This document shows positions 26,010 through 34,488 of a stretch of DNA of 50,213 nt, one piece after another. The DNA lies in IMG/VR virus record IMGVR_UViG_3300048672_000863, positions 1 through 50,213 of that record; one strand, given 5' to 3'. The translations under genes and the position numbers were made by a program. The number at the start of each line of letters is the position of its first letter. Position 1 is the stretch's first letter. The DNA is from a virus. The notes below the pieces were generated by a model. That model ran no database searches and was not told the DNA's origin. It saw only the letters and a list, made by a program, of their open reading frames with translations.

Positions 26010-27139
26010 TGTCTAGCAAGTGGCTTTCAAAATTATCAGCTGACTTTGGGATGGCAGCATCGCAGCTGAAGACCTTACTACCGCCTGTTCTGCCATCTCG
26101 TTCTCCGTCTCTTAATTGGGCACTAGACATTGGTGGTTTCCAGCCGGGTAAGGTTTATGTTCCCTACGGACCAGAATCTGCTGGTAAGTCCATGCTAGTC
26201 ATGATGGCAATTGCAGACTTTCAGAAGCGAGACCCAGAGGCTATCTTTGTTTGGTTCGATGCTGAGTTCTCATTCAACCTTCCTCTCTTTGTGAAGGTCG
26301 GTGGTGATCCAGAGCGCCTATATCTACGTCGCTCTAATGACCCAGAGAAGATCTTCGACTATATGAAGACGGAGATGAAGGAATTGCTTCAGGATGGTTG
26401 TCCGATTCGTGGGTTCGTAATTGACTCAATCAAGTCAATTCTCTATCCTAAGGAGATGAACGCCAAGAAGACGACGGACCAGAAGATGGGCGGAACAGGC
26501 GCATCCTATCTTCCTACAGCGCTGAAGTGGGTTGTTCCCATCGTTGCGGAGTTTAATCTACTTGCGTTCCTGATTCAGCAGGTAACGATGGAGATCGACC
26601 CGATGAAGGCACTTCGTAATCCCTACGTGATTACAGAAGGCAAGGCTCTCAAGCACGCTGCTGACGCTATGCTTGAGATTACTAAGCTCGATACAAAGGC
26701 AGGCGTGCTTGAGTCAGGAAAGGCACTATCTGGTTCTGACCATCAAGTTGGTCATGTTATTCGTGTCAAAGTGAAGAAGAATCGTCTAGGTCGTCCAGCT
26801 CGAGTGGCTCAGTTTTCGTATCACTACGATAAGGGTGTTATCAACACTGGTGAAGAGCTGTTTGAACTCGGAAAGACTTTAGGTCTCATCTTCCATCCTG
26901 TTAGTGAGAATACTGGTAAGCCTAATGCGATGTATTGGGCGTTCGGTAAGCATCCTGCGATTAAGGGGGAAGACAACATGAAGCAGTTTGTCGTCAACTC
27001 TAAGGAAGTGCAAGACGAGCTGATGAAGGCTTGCTTCTCCCATCAGGACTCAACTGAGATTAAGGTTGATGCAGATGGCGTTGTGATTGAAGACATTGAA
27101 GACGAGCTAAGCGGTGTCAGTCTTGACAACGAAGACTAA
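26009..27139 (+). CDS. recA: RecA/UvsX-like recombinase
   Basis: 376 residues. Walker A is GPESAGKSM (~53-61), matching the bacterial RecA sequence GPESSGKT closely. After it come FVWFDAEFSF (with the conserved acidic residue), FVIDSIKSIL (Walker B) and FLIQQVTM (sensor region). It forms ssDNA filaments for strand invasion in recombination-dependent replication and repair. The acidic tail (IEDIEDELSGVSLDNED) is also typical. It is preceded by ssDNA-binding and possible mediator genes and followed by endonuclease VII and gp47 genes. Confidence 0.93.
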   Translation: MSSKWLSKLSADFGMAASQLKTLLPPVLPSRSPSLNWALDIGGFQPGKVYVPYGPESAGKSMLVMMAIADFQKRDPEAIFVWFDAEFSFNLPLFVKVGGDPERLYLRRSNDPEKIFDYMKTEMKELLQDGCPIRGFVIDSIKSILYPKEMNAKKTTDQKMGGTGASYLPTALKWVVPIVAEFNLLAFLIQQVTMEIDPMKALRNPYVITEGKALKHAADAMLEITKLDTKAGVLESGKALSGSDHQVGHVIRVKVKKNRLGRPARVAQFSYHYDKGVINTGEELFELGKTLGLIFHPVSENTGKPNAMYWAFGKHPAIKGEDNMKQFVVNSKEVQDELMKACFSHQDSTEIKVDADGVVIEDIEDELSGVSLDNED

Positions 27140-27509
27140 TTACAGATACCATCTGGCGAACGGGGCGTGCATAGAGTACGCTCTGTCGCCAGATAGTAGT
27201 TTGGTTGATGTTTTGGATAGGCTTGTAGCCGATTATTATAAGGCTCGCCATTGGTATTACTGGAACGATCGTATTCTGGTGAGGCCAGATATAGCAGACG
27301 CGATAAATAAGGAACTAGTTTCGCGAAGCTTCTGTTCGTATCCTCCGTCGTCGCTTCTTGGAATTCAGGCAGTGAAGTTTGAGACTCCAGCTGGCCCCGT
27401 AACTATATTAGTTAAGTCAGACCTTGAATGGCCTATTTTTATGGGCACGGATGAAGAATTGGAGGATAATACCTTCGATATCCATCTGGAGAAAGCCCTT
27501 GCAGACTAA
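27114..27509 (+). CDS. Hypothetical protein
   Basis: 131 residues, unrecognised, mixed fold with aromatic-rich middle (YKARHWYYWNDRI). It uses GTG 27114 inside the 3' end of recA (26-nt overlap). A start farther in would have no better ribosome-binding site. Its own end overlaps the endonuclease gene by 11 nt. Confidence 0.6.
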   Translation: MSVLTTKTNYRYHLANGACIEYALSPDSSLVDVLDRLVADYYKARHWYYWNDRILVRPDIADAINKELVSRSFCSYPPSSLLGIQAVKFETPAGPVTILVKSDLEWPIFMGTDEELEDNTFDIHLEKALAD

Positions 27510-27921
27510 AATTTGTTCAAAGTGTGATCAGCGTAAAGATGTTGCCCTTTTTAATAAGGCGAAACAATGTGTTGGCGGAGTTCGACCTGAGTGTAAAGAG
27601 TGTGAAAGCAAACTTTCTTCACTTAATCAAAAAAAGCGTCGAGCTACTAATCCAGATACTTTTAGAAATTCCGCATTGAAGCAGAAATTTGGCATTACTT
27701 TTTCGGTATATGAGTTAATGTTGGAAGACCAAGGGTATGCTTGCGCTATTTGTCAGAACAAGAGTCCTGGTAAAAAAAATAGATATTTTTGCGTCGATCA
27801 TTGTCATAAAACTGGACGCATTAGGGGTTTACTTTGCTATAGTTGCAATGCAGGACTTGGCCTTCTTGGTGACAATGTTGATGGTGTTTTAGCTGCTCTT
27901 AATTATCTTAGGGGGACCTAA
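27499..27921 (+). CDS. Recombination endonuclease VII-like HNH nuclease
   Basis: 140 residues from TTG 27499, which has CTGGAGAAA at the right spacing; the in-frame ATG at 27424 lies deep in the previous gene. It has an N-terminal zinc pair (KICSKCDQRK, later RPECKEC), then the endonuclease VII core: YACAICQNKSPG, FCVDHCHKTGRIRGLLCYSCNAGLGLL. In T4, gp49 cleaves Holliday junctions and branched DNA before packaging. Relatives also occur as mobile HNH genes, so either role is possible. It is followed immediately by gp47 (TAATG), which favours recombination. Confidence 0.85.
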   Translation: MQTKICSKCDQRKDVALFNKAKQCVGGVRPECKECESKLSSLNQKKRRATNPDTFRNSALKQKFGITFSVYELMLEDQGYACAICQNKSPGKKNRYFCVDHCHKTGRIRGLLCYSCNAGLGLLGDNVDGVLAALNYLRGT

Positions 27922-28943
27922 TGTCTCGCGTGCTTTTCATTGGGGACCCTCATCTCCGCATCAATAAATTTTCTTTAGCAACTCAGTTCCTTGCTTGGAT
28001 TAACAAGTTCATCGCTGAGCAGAAGCCAGATTTAGTTGTAAATCTAGGTGACTCACTAGACACGCACGCAGTAGTTCGTTCAGAAGTACTTAATGAGCTA
28101 ATGAAGCACATTTACCACGTGATTGACCTAGGTATTCCCTATGTCTATCTTCGTGGAAACCACGACCAGTATTCGCCGAAGGATTCTAAATATCATGCCC
28201 TTCTTCCGTTCAAGGACCGGATTGCGAATCTACACATCGTAGATGAACCCCAGGATCTGTTTGGGATGACGTTTGTGCCGTATCTGGCAGATGGAAAGGA
28301 CTTCCCGAAGAAGACACAACCTATCTGTATTGCTCATCAGACTTTCTTGGGAGCTGACTATGGTCCAGTTAATGCTCTTGAGGGGGTAGATGCTAACACT
28401 ATCAGCGCGGACATTATCATCTCAGGTCATATTCACAAGAAGCACAATCTAGGAAAGGTTGTGTATGTGGGTTCGCCATATAGCCAGGAGGCATCTGATG
28501 CCAACCAAATTAAGGGTATTAGTACCTTCGACACAGATACACTTGAGTTTTCTTTCACTCAGACACCTATGCCTTCATGGCGAACCATTAAACTTGAGAT
28601 ATCAAGCAGCGCGTCGACTAGCGATATTCATGCACTTCTTGGGCAAGCTACATCTGACAGAACTCAGACTCACCATTACCTCCTCGAAATTACTGGTCCT
28701 AGAGCGGAAGTAGTGGCATATGTTGAGTCGGCAGAATACTTAAAGTTGGTAAAGGGTCTTAGTATAAGACTTAAGACAGTGTTTACAGATAAGGAACGGA
28801 AGAAAGTCTCTATTAATGCAGTCTCGATGGAGCAGATTCTTTCTGAGTTTGTAGATAGGGTCTATGATGGAAGCTTAGATAAAGATAAGGTCTTACAGAA
28901 AGCTAAAGAAGTTCTAGAGCGAGTGAAGTCCCAAGCGACCTGA
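27921..28943 (+). CDS. Mre11/SbcD-like nuclease subunit (T4 gp47)
   Basis: 340 residues, the same length as T4 gp47 (339). Metallophosphoesterase motifs are in order: FIGDPHLR (D9, H11), VNLGDSLDTH (~41), LRGNHDQYS (~74), and SGHIHKKH (~168), then VYVGSPYSQ. With the Rad50-like subunit at 15666 it should form the end-processing nuclease. Its start shares TAATG with the endonuclease VII gene. Confidence 0.92.
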   Translation: MSRVLFIGDPHLRINKFSLATQFLAWINKFIAEQKPDLVVNLGDSLDTHAVVRSEVLNELMKHIYHVIDLGIPYVYLRGNHDQYSPKDSKYHALLPFKDRIANLHIVDEPQDLFGMTFVPYLADGKDFPKKTQPICIAHQTFLGADYGPVNALEGVDANTISADIIISGHIHKKHNLGKVVYVGSPYSQEASDANQIKGISTFDTDTLEFSFTQTPMPSWRTIKLEISSSASTSDIHALLGQATSDRTQTHHYLLEITGPRAEVVAYVESAEYLKLVKGLSIRLKTVFTDKERKKVSINAVSMEQILSEFVDRVYDGSLDKDKVLQKAKEVLERVKSQAT

Positions 28944-28949
28944 TATAAT
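28941..28949 (+). promoter_or_regulatory. Extended -10 promoter before the terminase block
   Basis: TG (28941-28942), one base, TATAAT (28944-28949), overlapping the end of the gp47 gene. The predicted start is near 28956, giving a leader of only ~11 nt before ATG 28967. Confidence 0.55.
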
Positions 28950-28966
28950 AAGTAGGTGGTTAAAAT

Positions 28967-29419
28967 ATGGAAAAGACTGATGTAACAGAGATTATGGATT
29001 CAGATCGTTGGTTGTTAAACAACGGGTTGGTGTCTGATAATGTCAAAAATCAGCTCTTTTTCTGTGGGTCAATTGTTCATAAGGATGTCCAGGCCGTAGA
29101 GGTAAAGGTAACACCAGAGAAGAAGCTGGTAGATTACATTATCTATGTGGCTCCTGATCTTCTGAAGAAGATTGCCCAATACAACAAACTATCTACGTCT
29201 AAGTCAGTGTTTGGCATGTGGAGATTTAAGCGACTATTGAAGCGCGAGGGGTGTCTTGACTTTCAAAGAGTTCTTAACTCATTCGTAACAGAATATTGTG
29301 GTCCTAAGTGGACAGCACAAGCCAGCGTTATCAGCTTCGACTCATACGTGGATAGTTTTGAGGCTGAAAATGAAAACAGCGGAGACAGTGGAAGTAATCA
29401 GTCACCTAACAACGGATAA
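28967..29419 (+). CDS. Hypothetical protein upstream of the terminase genes
   Basis: 150 residues, unrecognised, mixed alpha/beta with an acidic, Ser/Asn-rich tail (EAENENSGDSGSNQSPNNG). It has its own promoter and overlaps the next gene by 50 nt. Confidence 0.6.
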   Translation: MEKTDVTEIMDSDRWLLNNGLVSDNVKNQLFFCGSIVHKDVQAVEVKVTPEKKLVDYIIYVAPDLLKKIAQYNKLSTSKSVFGMWRFKRLLKREGCLDFQRVLNSFVTEYCGPKWTAQASVISFDSYVDSFEAENENSGDSGSNQSPNNG

Positions 29420-29756
29420 AGACGAGCAACAAGAGCTCTGGGTTCACTATTTAGAAAATAGCGACATATCGGCGTTGTCTGACTATCTGTCTCAAATTCG
29501 AAAACAATTCAGTGAAGAAGAGTTGCTCCAGATAACCATTTGGAAGCAACTTGAGAATCCGTCTGACTTTAGTTTGCAGTGGGTATTTGATCACTTTACC
29601 GACTTAGAGCAGTCAGTGATTCAACTTTTGATCTTAGGGGTTTCACTTAAAGATATTTCTAGTATAAAGAGTGTCGGACTGGCGCGTCTGCGCCATGTTA
29701 TTTCTATTATTCGCGAAAATCCGGCTTGGAGAGAACTCGATGGCATTAAAGACTAA
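29370..29756 (+). CDS. Hypothetical protein with sigma region 4-like HTH
   Basis: 128 residues from ATG 29370 within the end of the previous gene. The C-terminal part reads FTDLEQSVIQLLILGVS, then KDISSIKSVGLARLRHVIS. This recalls the helix-turn-helix of sigma-70 region 4 or LuxR-type regulators (acidic-rich first helix, then a turn and recognition helix). It could be a phage transcription factor acting at the -10-only promoters seen here. The similarity is weak and by eye only. Confidence 0.6.
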   Translation: MKTAETVEVISHLTTDKDEQQELWVHYLENSDISALSDYLSQIRKQFSEEELLQITIWKQLENPSDFSLQWVFDHFTDLEQSVIQLLILGVSLKDISSIKSVGLARLRHVISIIRENPAWRELDGIKD

Positions 29757-30354
29757 TCTAACTGATGAAGAGAAATATGGGCTCTCTGAAGAGGAAATTA
29801 AGCTTGCTACTAGATGGCTTAGAGCTCATAAGACTGCCGGTGCTATTCCTGATCTTGAAGCCGCTAAGTTATTCGAGTTGTATCTTCTTGGGGAACCCCT
29901 CGTCAAGTTAGCTCAGAACTTCCCGCAGTACCCGTTGGGACAGATTGCCTTTACGGCAGCCTACAAGCGGTGGCCTGCTGACCGCGACAGGATGATGTCG
30001 ACTCTGAAGGATAGAGTTCAGGCTAAGGTGGTGAAGAGTGTGCTCGATCAAGTTGACTTTTTGACCAGCATGATGGCAGTAGCTAATGCAGAGCATCTTG
30101 ATGTGATGGCGAAGTATGTTCGCGATCCAGCTAATAATCCTAAGCCCGCGTTGCGCATTACTTCTATCAAGGACTATAAAGACATTACCGAGACTCTATT
30201 GAAGATCGTCATGGGGGCTACATCCAGCGGCGACAAGAACAAGTCGTCTCCGATGATTTCAGCGCTGTCTTCACATGAGGATCGTCGGCAGCTTCCGGCG
30301 CCTAAGGAAAACCCGGAAGAAGTAACGATCATGGATATTGAACAGCATGGCTAA
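29740..30354 (+). CDS. terS: Putative terminase small subunit
   Basis: 204 residues from ATG 29740, which overlaps the previous gene by 17 nt. Mostly helical: an N-terminal region with an HTH-like stretch (FELYLLGEPLVKLAQNFPQYPLG) that could bind packaging-site DNA, and a long central helix (VVKSVLDQVDFLTSMM). It overlaps the large terminase gene by 8 nt, the classic terS-terL order. The assignment is from position and helical build, with no single diagnostic motif. Confidence 0.65.
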   Translation: MALKTNLTDEEKYGLSEEEIKLATRWLRAHKTAGAIPDLEAAKLFELYLLGEPLVKLAQNFPQYPLGQIAFTAAYKRWPADRDRMMSTLKDRVQAKVVKSVLDQVDFLTSMMAVANAEHLDVMAKYVRDPANNPKPALRITSIKDYKDITETLLKIVMGATSSGDKNKSSPMISALSSHEDRRQLPAPKENPEEVTIMDIEQHG

Positions 30355-32305
30355 AACTAAGAAGAGTAAGGTTCAACTTACCATGGAGCAGAAGAAAAAG
30401 ATTCTTCTTACTCCATGTAAGTCTAAGCAAGAGGTTAAGCAGTGGATCAAGTACTTTCTGGGACTCGATCTTCCTGACTACACTGTGTCGCGCCACGCAG
30501 ACACTAATCCCCTAGAGGTTATCTGGGAGATATACGACATCTGTGTCAATAAGAATAACCCAGAGAAGATTCAAGAGCTGCTCTATGTGGCTTCTCGAGG
30601 TTCAGGTAAGACTCTCGGTGCTGCTATTGCTGAGTTCATGATTCTGCTACATGACCAGCGCGATATCGCTCATGTCGGTGCAATTATGCAGCAAGCAGAG
30701 CGCGCCTATGAGTACATCCAGCAATTTTGTGTTGCGCCTCATGTGAAGGAGATAATCGACCCGCCTGGAGTCCCAGAGAATCAGAAGATTCTTCAGAAGA
30801 ATACGATGTCTAAGAGTGTCTTCGAGGTTAATAACCAGAAGTGCTCGATGGAAATCCTTCCGACGACTATGAAAGCGCTGAACGGTGTTCACTGCTCACT
30901 TGTCTCTTGTGATGAATTAGATACGCTGCAAGGCGAAGGCATTAAGGCCATTAAAGAAGTAGCGGGTATGTTAGATACCAAGAAGGGCAAGAAACCTCTT
31001 CGCATCGGCATCTCTACACGTAAGTCTCGTGCGGGTCTCATGAACGAGATGATGGAAAACGCGATCAATAAGAGAGGTGAGCGCGTACGCCATATTCGGT
31101 GCTGGACAGCGCTCGAATTCACAGAGAAGTGCCAAGACGAGCGTTCAGGAACCATTCCTACAGACTATTGGCTAAATGTAGAGAAGGGCGAGGTTATCAA
31201 CAACGAACAATACGAGAAGCTAGAAACCTCTAAGAAGAAAGACTACTTTCTCGAGAAGGGGATGTTCGATAAGTGTAAGACTTGTCCGGTAGCTGTGTTT
31301 TGTCGGGGTGATGCTAAGAAGCAAGTATCGACCTCCAATATGTTAAAGAGCATTGACGAGCTCAACCAAAAGATTCTTGGTGAAGGGTACGACTGGGCTG
31401 CATCTCAGTTGTTCAACCTTAAGCCGTCGTCAGAGGGGATTATCTTCCGAGAGTTTGAGGAGAAGGTCCACGTTAAGTCTTGGAATCAGATGTGGTTAAT
31501 CTTGACCGGTAAGGAGTTCCCCGGTGAATGTACCCATGATCTGTTTGTAAAGAAGTGTTTAGAGATGGGGCTGCCTTGTTACGGTGGGATCGACTGGGGT
31601 TGGAGTAACCCGCATACAGTTGTCTATATTTTTGTCGATAAGAATGAGAATGTCTTTGTTGTTAAGTGCGACGGCATGACATATATCTCACAGCCGATGT
31701 GGATTCACCAGCTAAAGGTGAAGTACCACAATAAGTATCGTTGTCAACTGTACGCGCCCGATCTTGCAGACAAGGGCTCTGTTTTGGAAATGCAGAAGGC
31801 AGGTCTACCTTGCAGCAACGATGCAATCAAGCCCGAGATCAATGCTAGTATTCAGACCGTTAAAAAGTGGCTCAGAGCCCCAGGACTAACTCAACCCAAG
31901 ATATTTCTTGCTGAAGAGACATGCAAGCCGCTGATCGATGAGTTCACTAAGTATCACTATAAGACCAATGCGGCGGGTGAACTTACTGAGGACCCAGATG
32001 ATCGCGATAACCACTGGATTGACGCCCTTCGCTACATCATGTTTATTCTTTTTGGTAAGTCCACGGTTGTCCTCGGCGGTGGCTTGGCCTTTAATGACCT
32101 AGAGGGGTTGCAGACCCCGACGGGCGACTATAATCGTATGCCTACTCCAACAGAGTATGCCCTAACGCAGGGACTCCCTATCAATCAGGAGGCTCCTGAT
32201 CTAACTAAGTTGGGCAAGATCGGTACGTCGCGAGAATTGGATAAAGAGGCCGATAGTCAGGGCGATGAAAGTGGTGGAAATGGCTCATTTCTTTGGAATT
32301 TTTAG
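30347..32305 (+). CDS. terL: Terminase large subunit
   Basis: 652 residues from ATG 30347 (a TTG at 30338 is also in frame). ATPase: Walker A SRGSGKT (83-89), Walker B LVSCDELD (185-192). Nuclease: a first Asp in GGIDWGWSNPH (~414) and a late DNHWIDALRY (~555), the RNase H-like metal ligands. It drives ATP-powered packaging through the portal and cuts the concatemer. A Cys-rich insert, CKTCPVAVFC (~310-320), sits between the domains; similar cysteines could bind zinc or an Fe-S cluster (Cas4-like), though only part of such a pattern is seen. Portal follows 63 nt downstream. Confidence 0.93.
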   Translation: MAKTKKSKVQLTMEQKKKILLTPCKSKQEVKQWIKYFLGLDLPDYTVSRHADTNPLEVIWEIYDICVNKNNPEKIQELLYVASRGSGKTLGAAIAEFMILLHDQRDIAHVGAIMQQAERAYEYIQQFCVAPHVKEIIDPPGVPENQKILQKNTMSKSVFEVNNQKCSMEILPTTMKALNGVHCSLVSCDELDTLQGEGIKAIKEVAGMLDTKKGKKPLRIGISTRKSRAGLMNEMMENAINKRGERVRHIRCWTALEFTEKCQDERSGTIPTDYWLNVEKGEVINNEQYEKLETSKKKDYFLEKGMFDKCKTCPVAVFCRGDAKKQVSTSNMLKSIDELNQKILGEGYDWAASQLFNLKPSSEGIIFREFEEKVHVKSWNQMWLILTGKEFPGECTHDLFVKKCLEMGLPCYGGIDWGWSNPHTVVYIFVDKNENVFVVKCDGMTYISQPMWIHQLKVKYHNKYRCQLYAPDLADKGSVLEMQKAGLPCSNDAIKPEINASIQTVKKWLRAPGLTQPKIFLAEETCKPLIDEFTKYHYKTNAAGELTEDPDDRDNHWIDALRYIMFILFGKSTVVLGGGLAFNDLEGLQTPTGDYNRMPTPTEYALTQGLPINQEAPDLTKLGKIGTSRELDKEADSQGDESGGNGSFLWNF

Positions 32306-32344
32306 TTAACCCAACGTTTAAGCCGAGTAAGACTCAGAGTAGGG

Positions 32345-32350
32345 TAGAAT
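32345..32350 (+). promoter_or_regulatory. Possible -10 box before portal, in a small inverted repeat
   Basis: TAGAAT at 32345-32350 lies in the loop of AGGGT / ACCCT (32341-32356). The ribosome-binding site AAGGTG follows before ATG 32369. Weak evidence. Confidence 0.3.
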
Positions 32351-32368
32351 AACCCTTAAGGTGACCTA

Positions 32369-34327
32369 ATGGCCTGGTATAACGATTGGTTGAAGAAGAG
32401 TATTCAGGGAGAGATTCAGGAGCTTTTAAAGGCCGATGGTGTTACTACACCTGAGCCGGATATTTCTGATGCCAACACGGCAGATAAGCTGCCGCAGATA
32501 CCGGATAAGCCCGACGAAGAGAAGAAGATCGCTCGCCAGTTTGTTGAAGACCCATACTTCGATATGGTCAGCAACAACTACAACTATAAGACCAAGCTAA
32601 GCCGCATTACGAATAGAACTCTTAAAGAGGTCTCGCTGCGAGATTGGCTCATTTCATCTATTATTCAGAGTCGTGTAGATACTGCAGCTCGCTTCTCTCG
32701 TCCTGAGCACCGCCGCCATGAGATGGGATTTCGCTTCTTAAAGCGCGATCGGGATTCCGACTATACTGCCGAAGAGCGGGCACAGATTGCCCAACTCGAG
32801 GACTTTATTTATCATTGTGGCCGCGTGGAGAATGTTCCCACTGAGGATAAGATTTTGTTTGGGGAATTCTTAAAGCTCATGGTTCGGGATGCTCTTACGT
32901 TCGGCCACGTTGCTGTTGAGAAGGTTAAGACTCGGGCTGGCGCCTTACATCGTTTTAGACCTCGCCCGGCAGAGTCTATTTATCTAATTAACAAGCACTT
33001 GCCTAAAGCAACTGTTCAGGCAGATGCCAAGGCTTCGAAGAAGCTATTAGCTCCAAAGAGCGATAACGATCCCGCGATCGAGCAGGAGGTTAATGCTCCA
33101 GATCACAAGTTTGAGAAGTACGTTCAGGTGTCTTATGACAACCGACCTTTGGCTACGTTCGGCGACGAGGATCTTGTCTTTAAGCTCTTTAACCCGCAAA
33201 ACTTTATTGACTCACGTGGGTATTGCTATAGTCCTCTTGAGTTAGCAATTATCACGGTGCGGTCTCACCTCGACGTAGAGAACTACAATGTTAACTTTTT
33301 TACACACGGGTATGCTTCTAAGGGCATTCTTCACCTTAAGGGCACAGTAACCCAGCAGCAACTCGCCAACTTCCGACGTTCGTTTTACAACAGCATTACT
33401 GGTCAGCAGAATGCCTGGAGAACGCCTATCGTTGCCGGTCTTGACGAGGTGCAGTGGGTTCCGATCTCGGCTTCTGCTCGCGAGATGGAGTACATCAACT
33501 TCAATAACCACCTGATGCGCATCCTCTGTACTCAGTTCCAGATCGACCCGATGGAGCTAGGACTCGATTATCTCGTTTCAAGCAATGGTCGCTCGAGCAT
33601 GCAGCAGGCCAGCAGTGAATACAAGATTAACTACTCTCGTGAGCGCGGCCTTCTACCCCTGCTGACGTTTATTGAGGACATGATCAACTCTGACATCGTT
33701 CCTGCGATCGATAAGGAGCTTGCTGCGAAATATAAGTTCTGCTTTACGGGGTACACAGATGAGACCCCTCAGACTGAGATTGCTCAGCTTCAGGCTGAAG
33801 TCTCAGTCTACAAGAGCATGAACGATGTTCTGCGTCAGACGCAGAAGGACCCGATTCCGCACAAGATCGCAGATCTTCCTCTTAGCGCTGCATTCTGGGC
33901 TCTTGTAGAGAAGAACTACACCCGCGGCGAGATCCGCGAGATGTTCCTTGGGGATAAGGGCGCCGCCGAGCGGAAGGAACTACAATATATTCCTGGTGAT
34001 CCGAGCTTTGCGGCTTGGCAGCAGTTCTTGGCATCTCTTGTGAACGTTAAAGATCAGAAGAAGCAGATGGCTGCGCAGCAGGATGCTCAGGCCCAGCAGG
34101 CTCAAGTAGAGCAGCAGAGCGCAGAGCAAGAGCACCGTCACGCTGAAGCTGCTCATGATCGCGATAAAGAGAAGCACGAGATGGAGATGGAGCAGCTCAA
34201 GGCTAATGCGGCTCACAACGTGGTTCAGGCTTCTCTACAGGACTCTGCGAAGCAATTCGGGGCAACGAAGGCCAACCACATTGGTGGCCACGTCGTAGCT
34301 AACCCGATCAATAAGATCGGTGAATAA
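32369..34327 (+). CDS. Portal protein
   Basis: 652 residues, right after the terminase. The central region has portal-type features: DEDLVFKLFNPQNFIDSRG, then SPLELAIITVRSHLDVENYN and a long helix region toward the crown/stem. The C-terminus (from ~555) is Gln/Glu/His-rich coiled coil (AAQQDAQAQQAQVEQQ, EHRHAEAAHDRDKEKHEM). It forms the dodecameric ring at the capsid vertex through which DNA is packaged and ejected. Its TAA overlaps the ATG of a small gene. Confidence 0.88.
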   Translation: MAWYNDWLKKSIQGEIQELLKADGVTTPEPDISDANTADKLPQIPDKPDEEKKIARQFVEDPYFDMVSNNYNYKTKLSRITNRTLKEVSLRDWLISSIIQSRVDTAARFSRPEHRRHEMGFRFLKRDRDSDYTAEERAQIAQLEDFIYHCGRVENVPTEDKILFGEFLKLMVRDALTFGHVAVEKVKTRAGALHRFRPRPAESIYLINKHLPKATVQADAKASKKLLAPKSDNDPAIEQEVNAPDHKFEKYVQVSYDNRPLATFGDEDLVFKLFNPQNFIDSRGYCYSPLELAIITVRSHLDVENYNVNFFTHGYASKGILHLKGTVTQQQLANFRRSFYNSITGQQNAWRTPIVAGLDEVQWVPISASAREMEYINFNNHLMRILCTQFQIDPMELGLDYLVSSNGRSSMQQASSEYKINYSRERGLLPLLTFIEDMINSDIVPAIDKELAAKYKFCFTGYTDETPQTEIAQLQAEVSVYKSMNDVLRQTQKDPIPHKIADLPLSAAFWALVEKNYTRGEIREMFLGDKGAAERKELQYIPGDPSFAAWQQFLASLVNVKDQKKQMAAQQDAQAQQAQVEQQSAEQEHRHAEAAHDRDKEKHEMEMEQLKANAAHNVVQASLQDSAKQFGATKANHIGGHVVANPINKIGE

Positions 34328-34488
34328 TGATCTCTTGCGAGCTGTGGAGTATCAACCGTATCTTGCGCTTCACGGGCTTTCGTCTCTATATACAAGTAGA
34401 CGGAAAGCGCGGAGAAGCGTGGAATCCAGAGAAGCCGACGCGAATCGGTCTTGCTTGGTACGGCTGGAAGTTCTTAACGGGTAAGTAG
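34327..34488 (+). CDS. Small basic hypothetical protein
   Basis: 53 residues from ATG 34327 (overlapping the portal TAA) to TAG 34486-34488. It is Trp/Arg-rich (CELWSINRILRFTGFRLYI, then AWNPEKPTRIG) and may bind nucleic acid or membrane. Its 3' end overlaps the converging GMP reductase-like gene by 15 nt. Coding status rests on the coupled start and uninterrupted frame. Confidence 0.5.
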   Translation: MISCELWSINRILRFTGFRLYIQVDGKRGEAWNPEKPTRIGLAWYGWKFLTGK

